DNA from: Thiothrix nivea DSM 5205
Lineage (GTDB): Bacteria; Pseudomonadota; Gammaproteobacteria; Thiotrichales; Thiotrichaceae
Assembly: GCF_000260135.1 (NCBI RefSeq)
Contig: NZ_JH651384.1
Span: 4,014,693-4,078,692, forward strand
DNA length: 64,000 nt
Direction: 5' to 3'
In this document: one piece after another, positions 36,596 through 45,446 of the stretch
Numbering within the stretch: position 1 is the first letter of the stretch
Layout of the letters: each line of letters starts with the position of its first letter
Notes under the pieces: model-generated
The model's input: the letters and a program-made list of their open reading frames with translations, nothing else
What the model was told of the DNA's origin: nothing
The model's database searches: none
Translations under genes and position numbers: made by a program

Positions 36596-39500
36596 AGCGG
36601 GTTTTGTGTAAAGGCTTCCCGGCCTTTCGTCAGTTTGAACCATACCGTATACACTGCTGGCAAAAACAGTAGCGTCAGCAGCGTTGCCACCAGTAACCCA
36701 CCCATGATCGCAATCGCCATCGGCCCGAAGAACACACTTTTCGATAACGGAATCATCGCCAGTATCGCCGCCAGCGCCGTTAGCATGATCGGGCGGAAAC
36801 GCCGCACCGCAGCTTCAATCACCGCCTCGCGCGGAACCTCGCCAGCGGCAATATTGCGCTCGATCTGATCCACCAGAATCACCGAGTTGCGCATGATCAT
36901 GCCGGAAAGCGCAATTGTCCCCAGCATCGCCACGAACCCGAACGGCTTGTCGAACAGCAGCAGGAATACAGCCACCCCGATCATGCCGAACGGCGCGGTC
37001 AGCACTACCATGATCACCCGTTGGAAACTCTGCAACTGGATCATCAGCAAGGTCAGTACCACCACGATGAACAGCGGGAAACCCGCACCGATGGATTCAT
37101 TGCCCTTGGCGCTTTCCTCTACTGCGCCACCGGTTTCCAGCCGATACCCAAGCGGCAGATTGGCTTTGATCTCGCCTAATTGGGCTTCCACCTGCGCGGT
37201 CACGGTTGGAGCCTGAATCTTGGTATAAATGTCGCCGCGCACGGTGATGGTCGGCGTGCGATTGCGATGCCAGATAATGCCTTCTTCCTGCACGTATTCG
37301 ATTTTCGCCAGTTGCGATAGCGGCACGGTTGCGCCAGTGGTGGTCGGCACGTTCAGCCCGGCAAGGCGGGAAATCCTGTCGCGCTCATTTTCGCTGCCCC
37401 GCAGCAGGATGGGGATGGTTTGATCCTGTTCACGGAATTCACCGATCGTGGTTCCGTTGAGGGAGCTTTGCAGCAGTTGCGACAGCGCGGATTGGGTAAC
37501 GCCCAGGCTGATGGCTTTGGCTGTATCCAGTTTGAGGCGGATAGCCTTGCTGCGTTCGTTCCAGTCCAGATGCACGTTGACCAGATTAGGGTTGGCACGC
37601 ATGACGGTCGCCACTTGTTCGGCCAGTTCGCGTAGTTTCCAGAAATCATCGCCGGAAACCCGGAATTGCACCGGGTAGCCCACCGGTGGCCCGTTTTCCA
37701 GCCGGATCACGCGCCCGCGCACCAAGCTGAAATCCGGGTTGTTGTCGAGCAGTTCAATCAGTTTGCCGCGCAAGGCTTCCCGGTCGGGAATGCTGTTGGT
37801 GGTAATCACGAACTGTGCAAAGCTGGCGGCAGGCAGTTGTTGGTCAAGCGGTAAGTAGAAACGCGGCGAGCCATTGCCGGTATAGGCCACGAAATTGTCG
37901 ACGTGTTCCTGCTGGGTGTTGAGAAAATTTTCCAGCCGTTGGGTCTCACGTTGGGTCGCTTGCAGGGAAGAGCCTTCCGGCAGTTTCAGGTCGACGATCA
38001 GCTCCAGCCGGGTGGCGTCGGGGAAGAACTGTTGCTGCACGAACTGGAACAGGAACAGTGACCCGGCGAAGGTGGCGATAGTCAGTAGGATCACCGTAAG
38101 CGGGTATTGGACGCAGGCTTTGATCAGGTGGCGGAACCAGCGGTAGAAGCCCTCGGCGAGATGATGACGGAGTGAAGAAACCCCTCCTAACCTCCCCTTG
38201 TCAGGGGAGGAACTGGGCGGTGCTTCGTCTTTGGCTCCCTCCCCTGACAAGGGGAGGGTTGGGGAGGGGTTTCTTTTATACTCCGGCAACAACTTATACC
38301 CCAGATACGGAATCACAATCACTGCCGCAAACCACGAAATCACCAGCGCAATCGTCACTACTTCGAAAATCGAGCGCGTATATTCCCCCACCGAAGACTG
38401 CGCCGTGGCAATCGGCAGGAACCCGGCAGCCGTCACCAACGTACCTGTCAGCATCGGAAATGCCGTCGTGGTATAGGCGAAACTGGCGGCTTTCACCCGT
38501 TCCCAGCCTTCCTCCATTTTCACCACCATCATTTCGATGGCGATGATGGCGTCGTCCACCAACAGCCCCAACGCCAGCACCAGCGACCCCAGCGAAATCT
38601 TGTGCAGGCCGATGCCGAACAGGTGCATGGTGAAAAAGGTTGCTGCCAGCACCAGCGGGATCGACAGCGCCACCACCGTTCCGGCGCGTACTCCAAGGCT
38701 GAAAAAACTGACCGCCAGTACAATCACCACCGCCTCAAACACCACTTGCAGGAATTCGCCCACTGAGCGTTTGACGGCGGCAGGTTGGTCATTAACGCGG
38801 TGCAGTTCCATGCCGACCGGAAGCTGGTTGCCGATCCTCACCAGCGCTGCATCCAGCGCCTTGCCCAGCGCGATGATGTCGCCACCTTTGCGCATGGAAA
38901 CGCCAATCCCCAGTGCATCCTGTCCCATGTAGCGGAAAGTGGATTGCGCCGGGTCAACGAAGCCACGTTTTACCTCCGCCACTTCGCGCAGGCGGATGGT
39001 GCGGTTGCCGATCTTGACCGGCAAGTTGCGGATATCTTCCAGGTTGCTGAAAGTGCCTTCCGGGCGCACGTAAATACGGTCATCCTGCGTATTGTACGCG
39101 CCCACGGCGGTGATGGCGTTTTGCGCCTGCAACACATCCACCAGTTGCTGCACGCTGAAGCCGAGATTAGCCAGCTTGCTGTTGGAAAGCTCGATGTAGA
39201 CACGTTCGTCCTGCTCGCCGATCGGCAGGATTTTCGCCACGTCAGGCACACGCAGCAGTTCCTTGCGGATGTGATCTGCCGCATCCCGCAATTGGGCATA
39301 GCTGAAACCGTCGCCAGTAAGAGCGAAGATATTGCCGTAGGTTTCGCCGAATTCATCGTTGTAGAAAGGCCCCACCACGCCTTGAGGCAGGTTACGCTCC
39401 ATATTCTCGGTACGTTTGCGGATGTCGTAAAACATGTCATCCATGGCGTTGGAGGGGGCGTTGTCCTTGGCTATGACGAAAATATTTGCTTCACCCGGAC

Positions 39501-39762
39501 GGGAGAAACTACGCACAATGTCGACGTAATCGGTTTCGAGCAGGGTTTTCTCGATACGGTCAGTCACCTGTGACTCTATTTCCTGCGCGGTCGCGCCCGG
39601 CCAGTAAGCTTGCACCAGCATGACCTTGAAGGTGAATGGCGGGTCTTCCGATTGCCCCAGCTTGTTGTAGCCGAACACCCCCATCGCCAGCGTCAGGATC
39701 ATCAAGTAGAGGACGAAATTACGGTGCCGCAGCGCCCATTCTGACAGGTTGAAGCTGTTCAT
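36580..39762 (-). CDS. RND efflux pump permease (HAE1-like) with translated palindromic insert
   Basis: Proton-driven inner-membrane exporter of 1060 residues with 12 predicted helices and two large periplasmic loops. The N terminus is RNFVLYLMILTLAMGVFGY. Helix-4 region LVLALGLLVDDAIIAIEMM carries the conserved paired aspartates, and GFVAMLGTIALSGMIMRNSVILVDQIE is present. Residues about 496-529 come from a 101-bp palindromic element (RNPSPTLPLSGEG...SSSPDKGR), placed in the cytoplasmic linker between helices 6 and 7. It overlaps the membrane-fusion gene by 4 nt. No outer-membrane factor is encoded here; substrate unknown. Confidence 0.93.
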   Translation of the reverse strand: MNSFNLSEWALRHRNFVLYLMILTLAMGVFGYNKLGQSEDPPFTFKVMLVQAYWPGATAQEIESQVTDRIEKTLLETDYVDIVRSFSRPGEANIFVIAKDNAPSNAMDDMFYDIRKRTENMERNLPQGVVGPFYNDEFGETYGNIFALTGDGFSYAQLRDAADHIRKELLRVPDVAKILPIGEQDERVYIELSNSKLANLGFSVQQLVDVLQAQNAITAVGAYNTQDDRIYVRPEGTFSNLEDIRNLPVKIGNRTIRLREVAEVKRGFVDPAQSTFRYMGQDALGIGVSMRKGGDIIALGKALDAALVRIGNQLPVGMELHRVNDQPAAVKRSVGEFLQVVFEAVVIVLAVSFFSLGVRAGTVVALSIPLVLAATFFTMHLFGIGLHKISLGSLVLALGLLVDDAIIAIEMMVVKMEEGWERVKAASFAYTTTAFPMLTGTLVTAAGFLPIATAQSSVGEYTRSIFEVVTIALVISWFAAVIVIPYLGYKLLPEYKRNPSPTLPLSGEGAKDEAPPSSSPDKGRLGGVSSLRHHLAEGFYRWFRHLIKACVQYPLTVILLTIATFAGSLFLFQFVQQQFFPDATRLELIVDLKLPEGSSLQATQRETQRLENFLNTQQEHVDNFVAYTGNGSPRFYLPLDQQLPAASFAQFVITTNSIPDREALRGKLIELLDNNPDFSLVRGRVIRLENGPPVGYPVQFRVSGDDFWKLRELAEQVATVMRANPNLVNVHLDWNERSKAIRLKLDTAKAISLGVTQSALSQLLQSSLNGTTIGEFREQDQTIPILLRGSENERDRISRLAGLNVPTTTGATVPLSQLAKIEYVQEEGIIWHRNRTPTITVRGDIYTKIQAPTVTAQVEAQLGEIKANLPLGYRLETGGAVEESAKGNESIGAGFPLFIVVVLTLLMIQLQSFQRVIMVVLTAPFGMIGVAVFLLLFDKPFGFVAMLGTIALSGMIMRNSVILVDQIERNIAAGEVPREAVIEAAVRRFRPIMLTALAAILAMIPLSKSVFFGPMAIAIMGGLLVATLLTLLFLPAVYTVWFKLTKGREAFTQNPLQVSG
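38175..38275. repeat. 101-bp palindromic element, copy in RND gene
   Basis: Same family as 33522-33622 and also exactly 101 bp. Its ends AAGAAACCCCTCC / GGAGGGGTTTCTT are a perfect 13-bp inverted repeat, and its inner arms read CCTCCCCTTGTCAGGGGAGG and CCCTCCCCTGACAAGGGGAG. Read from the minus strand, it is translated in the same frame as the glycosylase copy. Confidence 0.85.
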
Positions 39763-40835
39763 GAGCCAGCCTTGCCGTCATATGGAACGGGGTTGATGGT
39801 TTGCCCGCTGCTTAGTTTATGGACGCCAGCAGCGATAATCTGCGTACCCACAGGCAAGCTGCTGATGGTGACGCCATCGTCGTGGAAAGCAAGGATACTG
39901 ACAGGCTGGATACTGACCTGATGATTTTGCCCCAACACCCAGACTGCCGTCTGCTGGCTTTGCTGGAACAGGGCGGAAGCCGGTATCCAGCTTGAATCCT
40001 GCACACCCGTGCCGGGCAGGCTGACATCGGCAGTTACCCCTAGCCGCAGGTCGCCCGGGGGATTCAGCAGGCTGATCTTGACCAGGAAGCTGCGGGTGGC
40101 GTCAGTGGCAGGGGAAACTTCCCGTACCTTACCCTGAAATTCGCTCTCCGCCTGTGACCATAACCGAATATTGACCACTGTACCGGCGGCAAGCGTGCGG
40201 GCGGTATTTTCACCGACGCGGATTTGCACTTCGCGCTCGCTAGCGTAGGCAATGTGTACGACAGGCGTTCCGGCAGCGACGACTTGCCCGGCTTCAGCGT
40301 AGACGGCGGTGATGACGCCCGTTTGGTCAGCTTTAAGCTCGGTGTAGGCTGCCTGGTTGCCGCTCAATTTGAGTTGGGCTTTGGCGGACGTGACTCTGGC
40401 CTGTGCCGCATCATGCGCGGCCTGCGCTGCATCCAGTGACGCTTGCCCAATGAACTGTTTGCGGCGTAATTCGCTGACCCGCGCCAGTTCGGCTTTGGCA
40501 TTGACGTAATCGGCTTCAGCGGCGGCCAGTGCGGCCTTGGTGCTGGCAAGATTGAGGTTGAGGTCAGCAGTATCCAGTTCAGCCAGCACCTGGCCCGCTT
40601 TGACGGTGTCGCCTGTGTCAACCTGCCGGGTTGTTACTTTGCCACCCACGCGGAATGACAGGTCGGCTTCGTAACGCGCCTTGATTTCGCCGGAGTAGGT
40701 TGTTCCATTACCAGACTGGTAGCTGTTGATTGTCCAAACCTGGGCAGGGCGGATGACTTCGGTAGCGGTTTCCGGTTCTTTGCAGCCAGCCAGTGCCAGC
40801 AGCAGGGCGAAGGGCAGAAAAGCAATCGGTTTCAT
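39759..40835 (-). CDS. RND membrane fusion lipoprotein
   Basis: Periplasmic adaptor (HlyD/AcrA type) linking the RND pump to an outer-membrane channel. It starts MKPIAFLPFALLLALAGC, a lipoprotein signal with lipobox LAGC (Cys18). Lipoyl-like halves (VGGKVTTRQVDTGDTVKAGQ near 50 and LKADQTGVITAVYAEAGQVV near 165) flank a helical hairpin. The ATG at 40835 is preferred (GGAG upstream) over an open-frame extension of 11 codons inside tetR. It overlaps tetR and the pump gene by 4 nt each, so the three are one operon. Confidence 0.9.
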   Translation of the reverse strand: MKPIAFLPFALLLALAGCKEPETATEVIRPAQVWTINSYQSGNGTTYSGEIKARYEADLSFRVGGKVTTRQVDTGDTVKAGQVLAELDTADLNLNLASTKAALAAAEADYVNAKAELARVSELRRKQFIGQASLDAAQAAHDAAQARVTSAKAQLKLSGNQAAYTELKADQTGVITAVYAEAGQVVAAGTPVVHIAYASEREVQIRVGENTARTLAAGTVVNIRLWSQAESEFQGKVREVSPATDATRSFLVKISLLNPPGDLRLGVTADVSLPGTGVQDSSWIPASALFQQSQQTAVWVLGQNHQVSIQPVSILAFHDDGVTISSLPVGTQIIAAGVHKLSSGQTINPVPYDGKAGS

Positions 40836-41476
40836 GGTGTCTCCGTCGTCATCAATGCGCCGCTCCACAGGGCTTTCAGCGCTGATTCCAGCATCAGCAG
40901 GTAATCATCGGTACAGGCGCAGACCAACGAACGTTCTTTCATCAATTCCTTGAGCGGGGAAGGGCGCATCAATTGCCACAGGCCGAGGAACAGGGCGTAG
41001 CTTTGCAGCATCAACGCCTGGGTAGATTGCGGGAAATGATGGCGCAGTGCCTGTACCAGTTCCTCCAGTTGCGCGTAGGTGTGTTCCTCGAAGACAAACG
41101 CGCTCTCCAGCGGGATTTGCCGTTCCAACAGGCCATGGCACAAGGTCGCCAGTGGCAGGAAGGCGGGGAAATCGAGCAGGAACTGGCGGTTGACGGTAAA
41201 CAGGTCATCCAGTGTCATCGGCAGCCCAGTCTGGTTGGCACGAGCCTTCATGCGGCTGAAAAAAGTGTTGACGTGGCGCTCGTGGATGGCCAAGAACAGC
41301 TCTTCCTTACTGCGGAAGTACAGGTAAACCGTGCCTTTGGCCAGCCCGGCAGCGCTGGCGATTTCAGCAACGTTGGACATGCGGTCGGGTTGCGCGAGCC
41401 AGAGTTGCTCGGCGGCGTCAAGGATAGCTTCGCGGCGGAGTTCCTTGTCTTCGGGATTGGTGGCTCTTATTTGCAT
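40832..41476 (-). CDS. TetR-family transcriptional regulator
   Basis: A 214-residue repressor with N-terminal helix-turn-helix: REAILDAAEQLWLAQ, then NVAEIASAAGLAKGTVYLYFRSKEELFLAI, the canonical TetR DNA-binding domain (residues about 15-60). The C-terminal ligand domain is unclassified. A GTG at 41488 would add four codons but lies inside the operator, so the ATG at 41476 is chosen. It heads the RND operon and is divergent from an ABC exporter; two palindromes between them are likely its operators, controlling both. Confidence 0.9.
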   Translation of the reverse strand: MQIRATNPEDKELRREAILDAAEQLWLAQPDRMSNVAEIASAAGLAKGTVYLYFRSKEELFLAIHERHVNTFFSRMKARANQTGLPMTLDDLFTVNRQFLLDFPAFLPLATLCHGLLERQIPLESAFVFEEHTYAQLEELVQALRHHFPQSTQALMLQSYALFLGLWQLMRPSPLKELMKERSLVCACTDDYLLMLESALKALWSGALMTTETP

Positions 41477-41481
41477 ATAAA

Positions 41482-41494
41482 TGACCACAGGTCA
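41482..41494. promoter_or_regulatory. Probable TetR operator 1
   Basis: TGACC-ACA-GGTCA is a perfect 5-bp inverted repeat directly upstream of the tetR ATG. A near-identical site recurs 34 bp away in the same orientation and context (AAATGACCA...GTCAGTTG), consistent with two dimers of the adjacent regulator. Confidence 0.6.
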
Positions 41495-41507
41495 GTTGTT
41501 TGGAACG

Positions 41508-41536
41508 ATTCTAAATGACCAGTAGTCAGTTGTCGA
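41508..41536 (-). promoter_or_regulatory. tetR-RND operon promoter with operator 2
   Basis: Reading the minus strand, TCGACA (41531-41536) and TAGAAT (41508-41513) are separated by 17 bp, each 5 of 6 to the sigma-70 consensus. The second operator-like palindrome TGACC-AGT-AGTCA (41516-41528, one mismatch) lies in the spacer, where a bound repressor would block polymerase. Confidence 0.6.
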
Positions 41537-41645
41537 GTCGATTTGCGGAAGCCAATGCTGCTAAACTGGCGTTAATGGCAGGGTGCGCCAGCGGGATTGC
41601 TTGTTTCAATTTGCAAGCAATGGCCACCAAACACAGGAGTGCGTG

Positions 41646-42593
41646 ATGAAACCCCCGATTGTTTTGTTGTTAAGTTGCTTGCCGTATTTGTCAGCTTGTG
41701 GGGAAAACACTGTCCCAGCTCTGCAAGGCTATGTCGAGGGCGAATATGTCCGCCTCGCTGCCCCGTTTGCCGGAACCTTGCAAAACCTCGTTGTGCAACG
41801 CGGCGCGCAAGTCAGGCAGGGCGACCCCGTTTTTACCCTCGAACAGCAGAACGAAGCCGCCGCCCGGCAAGGGGCGGAAGACCGCCTGCACGCCTCCGAA
41901 GCACAACTGGCCGACCTGAAAACCGGCAAACGCCCGCAGGAACTGCAAGTCATCCGCGCCCAGCTGGCGCAGGCCAAAGCCGCTGCCCAACTCTCCACCA
42001 CCGAATTGCAGCGCGCCGAAAGGCTGGTCAAAGGCAAGTTTGTTGCCAGCGACCAGCTCGACGCAGCCCGCGCCAATGACAAGCTCAATCAGGCCAAAGT
42101 CACCGAGTTGCAGGCGCAATTGCAGGTGGCTGAACTCGCCGCCCGCCCGGATGCGCTGAAAGTGGCCGAGGCCAACGTCGCTGCCGCCCACGCTGCGCTC
42201 GATCAGGCCGACTGGCAGCTTTCCCAGAAAAGCGTTGCCGCGACCCGCAACGGGCTGATTAACGATACCTACTATCAGCCGGGCGAATGGATTCCTGCTG
42301 GCAGCCCCGTCATCAGTATCCTGCCACCTGAAAACCGCAAGGTGCGTTTTTTCGTCCCCGAACCACAACTCGGCAGCCTGCAAACTGGCCAGACCGTGCA
42401 GGTCAGTTGCGATGGCTGCGGCGACGCCATGCTGATGCACATCAGCTACATCTCCCCGCAAGCCGAATACACCCCGCCGGTCATCTACAGCAAGGATTCG
42501 CGCGCAAAACTGGTGGTAATGGTGGAGGCGATACCGGGGGTGGCAGATGCGGCGAAGCTGAAGGTGGGGCAACCGGTGGATGTGAAGCTATGA
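41646..42593 (+). CDS. HlyD-family periplasmic adaptor of ABC exporter (YbhG-like)
   Basis: Secretion adaptor of 315 residues. The N terminus MKPPIVLLLSCLPYLSAC is a lipoprotein-type signal with Cys18. A lipoyl half (VRLAAPFAGTLQNLVVQRGAQV) near residue 36, a long Ala/Gln/Leu-rich coiled coil (about 75-190) and the second lipoyl half (ATRNGLINDTYYQPGEWI) follow. It is coupled by ATGA to an ABC ATPase. The set adaptor-ATPase-permease resembles YbhG-YbhF-YbhSR, a multidrug exporter, and is divergent from tetR. Confidence 0.85.
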   Translation: MKPPIVLLLSCLPYLSACGENTVPALQGYVEGEYVRLAAPFAGTLQNLVVQRGAQVRQGDPVFTLEQQNEAAARQGAEDRLHASEAQLADLKTGKRPQELQVIRAQLAQAKAAAQLSTTELQRAERLVKGKFVASDQLDAARANDKLNQAKVTELQAQLQVAELAARPDALKVAEANVAAAHAALDQADWQLSQKSVAATRNGLINDTYYQPGEWIPAGSPVISILPPENRKVRFFVPEPQLGSLQTGQTVQVSCDGCGDAMLMHISYISPQAEYTPPVIYSKDSRAKLVVMVEAIPGVADAAKLKVGQPVDVKL

Positions 42594-43519
42594 CTCTCGC
42601 CATCGACGTGCGTGGCCTCAACAAACACTTCGGCGACAAACACGTCGTACAGGATTTGTCGCTGCAAGTCCGCAAAGGCGAAATCTTCGGCTTCCTCGGC
42701 CCTAATGGCAGCGGCAAAACCACCTCCATCCGTATGCTCTGCGGCCTGCTCACCCCCGATAGCGGTGCTGGCCAGTGCCTCGGCTACGACGTGATCCGCG
42801 AAACCGCTGCCATCAAGCGCCATGTCGGCTACATGACCCAGCGCTTCTCGCTGTGGGAAGACCTCACCATCCGCGAAAACCTCGATTTCATCGCCCGCAT
42901 GTACGGCATGAAACGCCGCCCGCAAGCCGTCAATGCCGTGCTCGCCAAACTCGGGTTGGAAGAACGCCGCAACCAGCTGGCAGGTGCACTGTCTGGCGGC
43001 TGGAAACAACGCCTTGCCCTCGCCGCCTGCATGATGCACGAGCCGCAACTGCTGCTGCTTGACGAACCCACCGCTGGTGTCGACCCACGTGCCCGCCGCG
43101 AATTCTGGGATGAAATCCACAAGCTGGCGGCGGAAGGCATCTCGGTGCTGGTTTCCACCCACTACATGGACGAAGCCGAACGTTGCCACAAACTCGCCTA
43201 CATCGCGCGCGGCAAGCTGCTGGTGACTGGCACAATCAAACAGGTTATCGCTAGCCAGCAACTGGTGGCCTGGGAAGTCAGTGGCGATGGCGGCCTGCCA
43301 GCCCTGGCCGAACAGTTACGAAAACTGCCAGCAGTGGAACAGGTTACCGCCTTCGGTAGCCGCCTGCACGTCATCGGTGCGCATGAGGCGGAACTCGACG
43401 CCGCTTTGCAGCCTTTCCAGCAACAGAATGGTTTTCAGTGGGAAAAAATTGACGCCGGGCTGGAAGACGTGTTCATCAGTCTGATGGAGCGGCACATCCG
43501 CCAGCAGGAGGCCGCATGA
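42590..43519 (+). CDS. ABC-2 exporter ATP-binding protein
   Basis: Single-domain ABC ATPase of 309 residues, unlike E. coli YbhF which has two. Walker A is GPNGSGKTT near residue 39, the signature LSGGWKQRLALAACM near 133 carries W in place of the usual Q, and Walker B is LLLLDEPTAGVDP with the H-loop STHYMDEAERC. The C-terminal ~80 residues form the DUF4162-like tail common in drug-export ATPases. It overlaps the adaptor and permease genes by 4 nt each. Confidence 0.92.
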   Translation: MTLAIDVRGLNKHFGDKHVVQDLSLQVRKGEIFGFLGPNGSGKTTSIRMLCGLLTPDSGAGQCLGYDVIRETAAIKRHVGYMTQRFSLWEDLTIRENLDFIARMYGMKRRPQAVNAVLAKLGLEERRNQLAGALSGGWKQRLALAACMMHEPQLLLLDEPTAGVDPRARREFWDEIHKLAAEGISVLVSTHYMDEAERCHKLAYIARGKLLVTGTIKQVIASQQLVAWEVSGDGGLPALAEQLRKLPAVEQVTAFGSRLHVIGAHEAELDAALQPFQQQNGFQWEKIDAGLEDVFISLMERHIRQQEAA

Positions 43520-44652
43520 CGCCGGGAGCCGCTTTCGCCCGCCTGTGGGGTATCGCCCTCAAGGAATTCATCCAGTTGAGCCGCGACCGGCTGACTTTCG
43601 GCATGATCGTCGGCATTCCGATCATGCAGTTGCTGCTGTTCGGCTTCGCCATCAACGCCGACCCCAAGCATTTGCCGACTGCCTTGCTGGTGCAGGATCA
43701 GAGTGTGTTTAGCCGCACCTTCATCCGCAGTCTGAAGAACACCGACTATTTCCAGTTCGTGCAACAAGTGAACAGTGAAGTGGAAGCTGACCGGCTGCTG
43801 GCAGAAGGGGAAGTGCAATTCGTGGTCAACATCCCGCCCGGTTTCTCGCGCCAACTGGTGCGAGGGGAGCGACCGGCGATTCTGCTGGAAGCGGATGCAA
43901 CCGACCCGGCAGCCACCAGCAACGCGCTGGCGTCCCTGTTGACCGTGGGGCAGTCGGTGCTGAACCGCGACTTGACCGGCCCGTTGGCGAAACTGCGCCC
44001 GACCGATGCGCCGTTCGAAGTGCGCATCCATCGCCGTTACAACGCTGAGGGTATTACCCAGTACAACATCGTGCCGGGCTTGATGGGGGTAATCCTGACC
44101 ATGACCATGGTGCTGATGACCGGGCTTGCCATGACCCGTGAGCGCGAGCGTGGCACTTTCGAGAACCTGCTGGCGACGCCGGCCAGGCCGTTGGAAGTGA
44201 TGGTAGGCAAGATCGTGCCCTACATCCTGATCGGGCTGATCCAGATGACGTTGATCTTGCTGGCGGCCAAGTTCATTTTCGGCGTGCCGTTCCAGGGTAG
44301 TCTGGCGTTGTTGTACGCGGTGTCGCTGCTGTTCATTGCCGCCAACCTGACACTGGGCATGACCTTTTCCACCATTGCCCGCAACCAGTTGCAGGCGATG
44401 CAGATGACGTTCTTTTTCTTCCTGCCGTCGATCCTGCTGTCCGGCTTCATGTTCCCATTCCGGGGAATGCCGGAATGGGCGCAAGTGATTGGCAATGCCT
44501 TGCCGCTGACGCATTTCCTGCGGCTGGTGCGCGGCATCCTGCTCAAGGGCAACAACTTGCAGGAAATGTGGCCGCATATGTGGCCGATTATGCTGTTCAT
44601 GCTGGTTATCGTTGTGCTGGGGGCAAAGTTTTACAGGCGGACACTGGATTGA
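43516..44652 (+). CDS. ABC-2 type exporter permease (YbhS/YbhR-like)
   Basis: A 378-residue membrane subunit. One helix lies near the N terminus (FGMIVGIPIMQLLLFGFAI), followed by a large extracytoplasmic domain (to about 180) and five C-terminal helices, including GVILTMTMVLMTGLAMTRERERGTFENLLATPA with the typical ERERGT coupling helix and LPLTHFLRLVRGI near the end. Only one permease gene is present, so it probably works as a homodimer. It closes the exporter operon. Confidence 0.92.
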   Translation: MTPGAAFARLWGIALKEFIQLSRDRLTFGMIVGIPIMQLLLFGFAINADPKHLPTALLVQDQSVFSRTFIRSLKNTDYFQFVQQVNSEVEADRLLAEGEVQFVVNIPPGFSRQLVRGERPAILLEADATDPAATSNALASLLTVGQSVLNRDLTGPLAKLRPTDAPFEVRIHRRYNAEGITQYNIVPGLMGVILTMTMVLMTGLAMTRERERGTFENLLATPARPLEVMVGKIVPYILIGLIQMTLILLAAKFIFGVPFQGSLALLYAVSLLFIAANLTLGMTFSTIARNQLQAMQMTFFFFLPSILLSGFMFPFRGMPEWAQVIGNALPLTHFLRLVRGILLKGNNLQEMWPHMWPIMLFMLVIVVLGAKFYRRTLD

Positions 44653-44672
44653 TTCTTAAGTCATTGAGAAGC

Positions 44673-45446
44673 TTAAGATGAAATATCCACCTCATACACC
44701 CCACCAATGACCAGAAACTCACCTTCACCCCGCAACAGCTTCGGCAGTAAATCATAATACGCCAGCACCTTCACCACCGGCACCCGCGCCTCGATAATAT
44801 AATCCCCGAACTCATCCGCCCGCTCGCGGTTGTGGGTGAAGGAACTGACATTGTTCAGCAACACCACCGCCTTTCTCCCCTCGCGCTTGAGAATCCGGTA
44901 CTCATCCAGTGCATTCACCCCCCGGTACAGGGTCAGATGGCGTTGTAGCGAATGCGACAAACCCAGTTCGTACTGACAATAGGTATAAACAAGGTCGAGC
45001 TGGCTTTCCAGCGCATTCGTCCCGTACAAGCCCTTGCAGCGGTCAAACGGGTAGTACCCTTGATGGTATTGCACCGTCAGGCCAAAACGCGATTCCACCC
45101 AGCCCTTCAGCACCGCGCCCTCACGCCCGTTGGAATCAAACGCCCAGCCACGCAGCACCCGCAAGTAATTGGCATTGGCGCGTTTATTTCTGCTATCCGG
45201 CATCAAACCGGCTTCTTCCAGCGTTTCCAGACAGAAATGCACGCTCATGTAATCCATGAAACGTTGTGCCCGCGCGGTGTGATCCGGCTGGCTTTGTAAA
45301 TGTTTGAACAGGGAGCGGTGCAGGACTTCCACACCGTCCAGCGCCAAGGCTGCGGGATGAAACTGGAACGGTAGGCTGCCAAGCAGGCTAGCGGGCAAGT
45401 TACAACGGTTGAACGGCAGGAATGCACTGTCCCTTTCCAAATTCAC
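44673..45446 (-). CDS. draT: NAD(+)-dinitrogenase-reductase ADP-ribosyltransferase
   Basis: Transfers ADP-ribose from NAD to an arginine of NifH, switching nitrogenase off on ammonium or energy stress. The family core is clear: RVLRGWAFDSNGREGAVLKG near residue 96 and WVESRFGL. The R-S-E elements of arginine ADP-ribosyltransferases follow: Arg175 in LYRGVNALDEY, Ser201-Ser202 in NNVSSFT, and Glu241/Glu243 in LLRGEGEFLVIGG. The 257 residues are slightly short. The start is a GTG overlapping the HNH gene stop (GTGA). The target Arg101 is present in NifH nearby. No draG is seen. Confidence 0.88.
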   Translation of the reverse strand: MNLERDSAFLPFNRCNLPASLLGSLPFQFHPAALALDGVEVLHRSLFKHLQSQPDHTARAQRFMDYMSVHFCLETLEEAGLMPDSRNKRANANYLRVLRGWAFDSNGREGAVLKGWVESRFGLTVQYHQGYYPFDRCKGLYGTNALESQLDLVYTYCQYELGLSHSLQRHLTLYRGVNALDEYRILKREGRKAVVLLNNVSSFTHNRERADEFGDYIIEARVPVVKVLAYYDLLPKLLRGEGEFLVIGGVYEVDISS

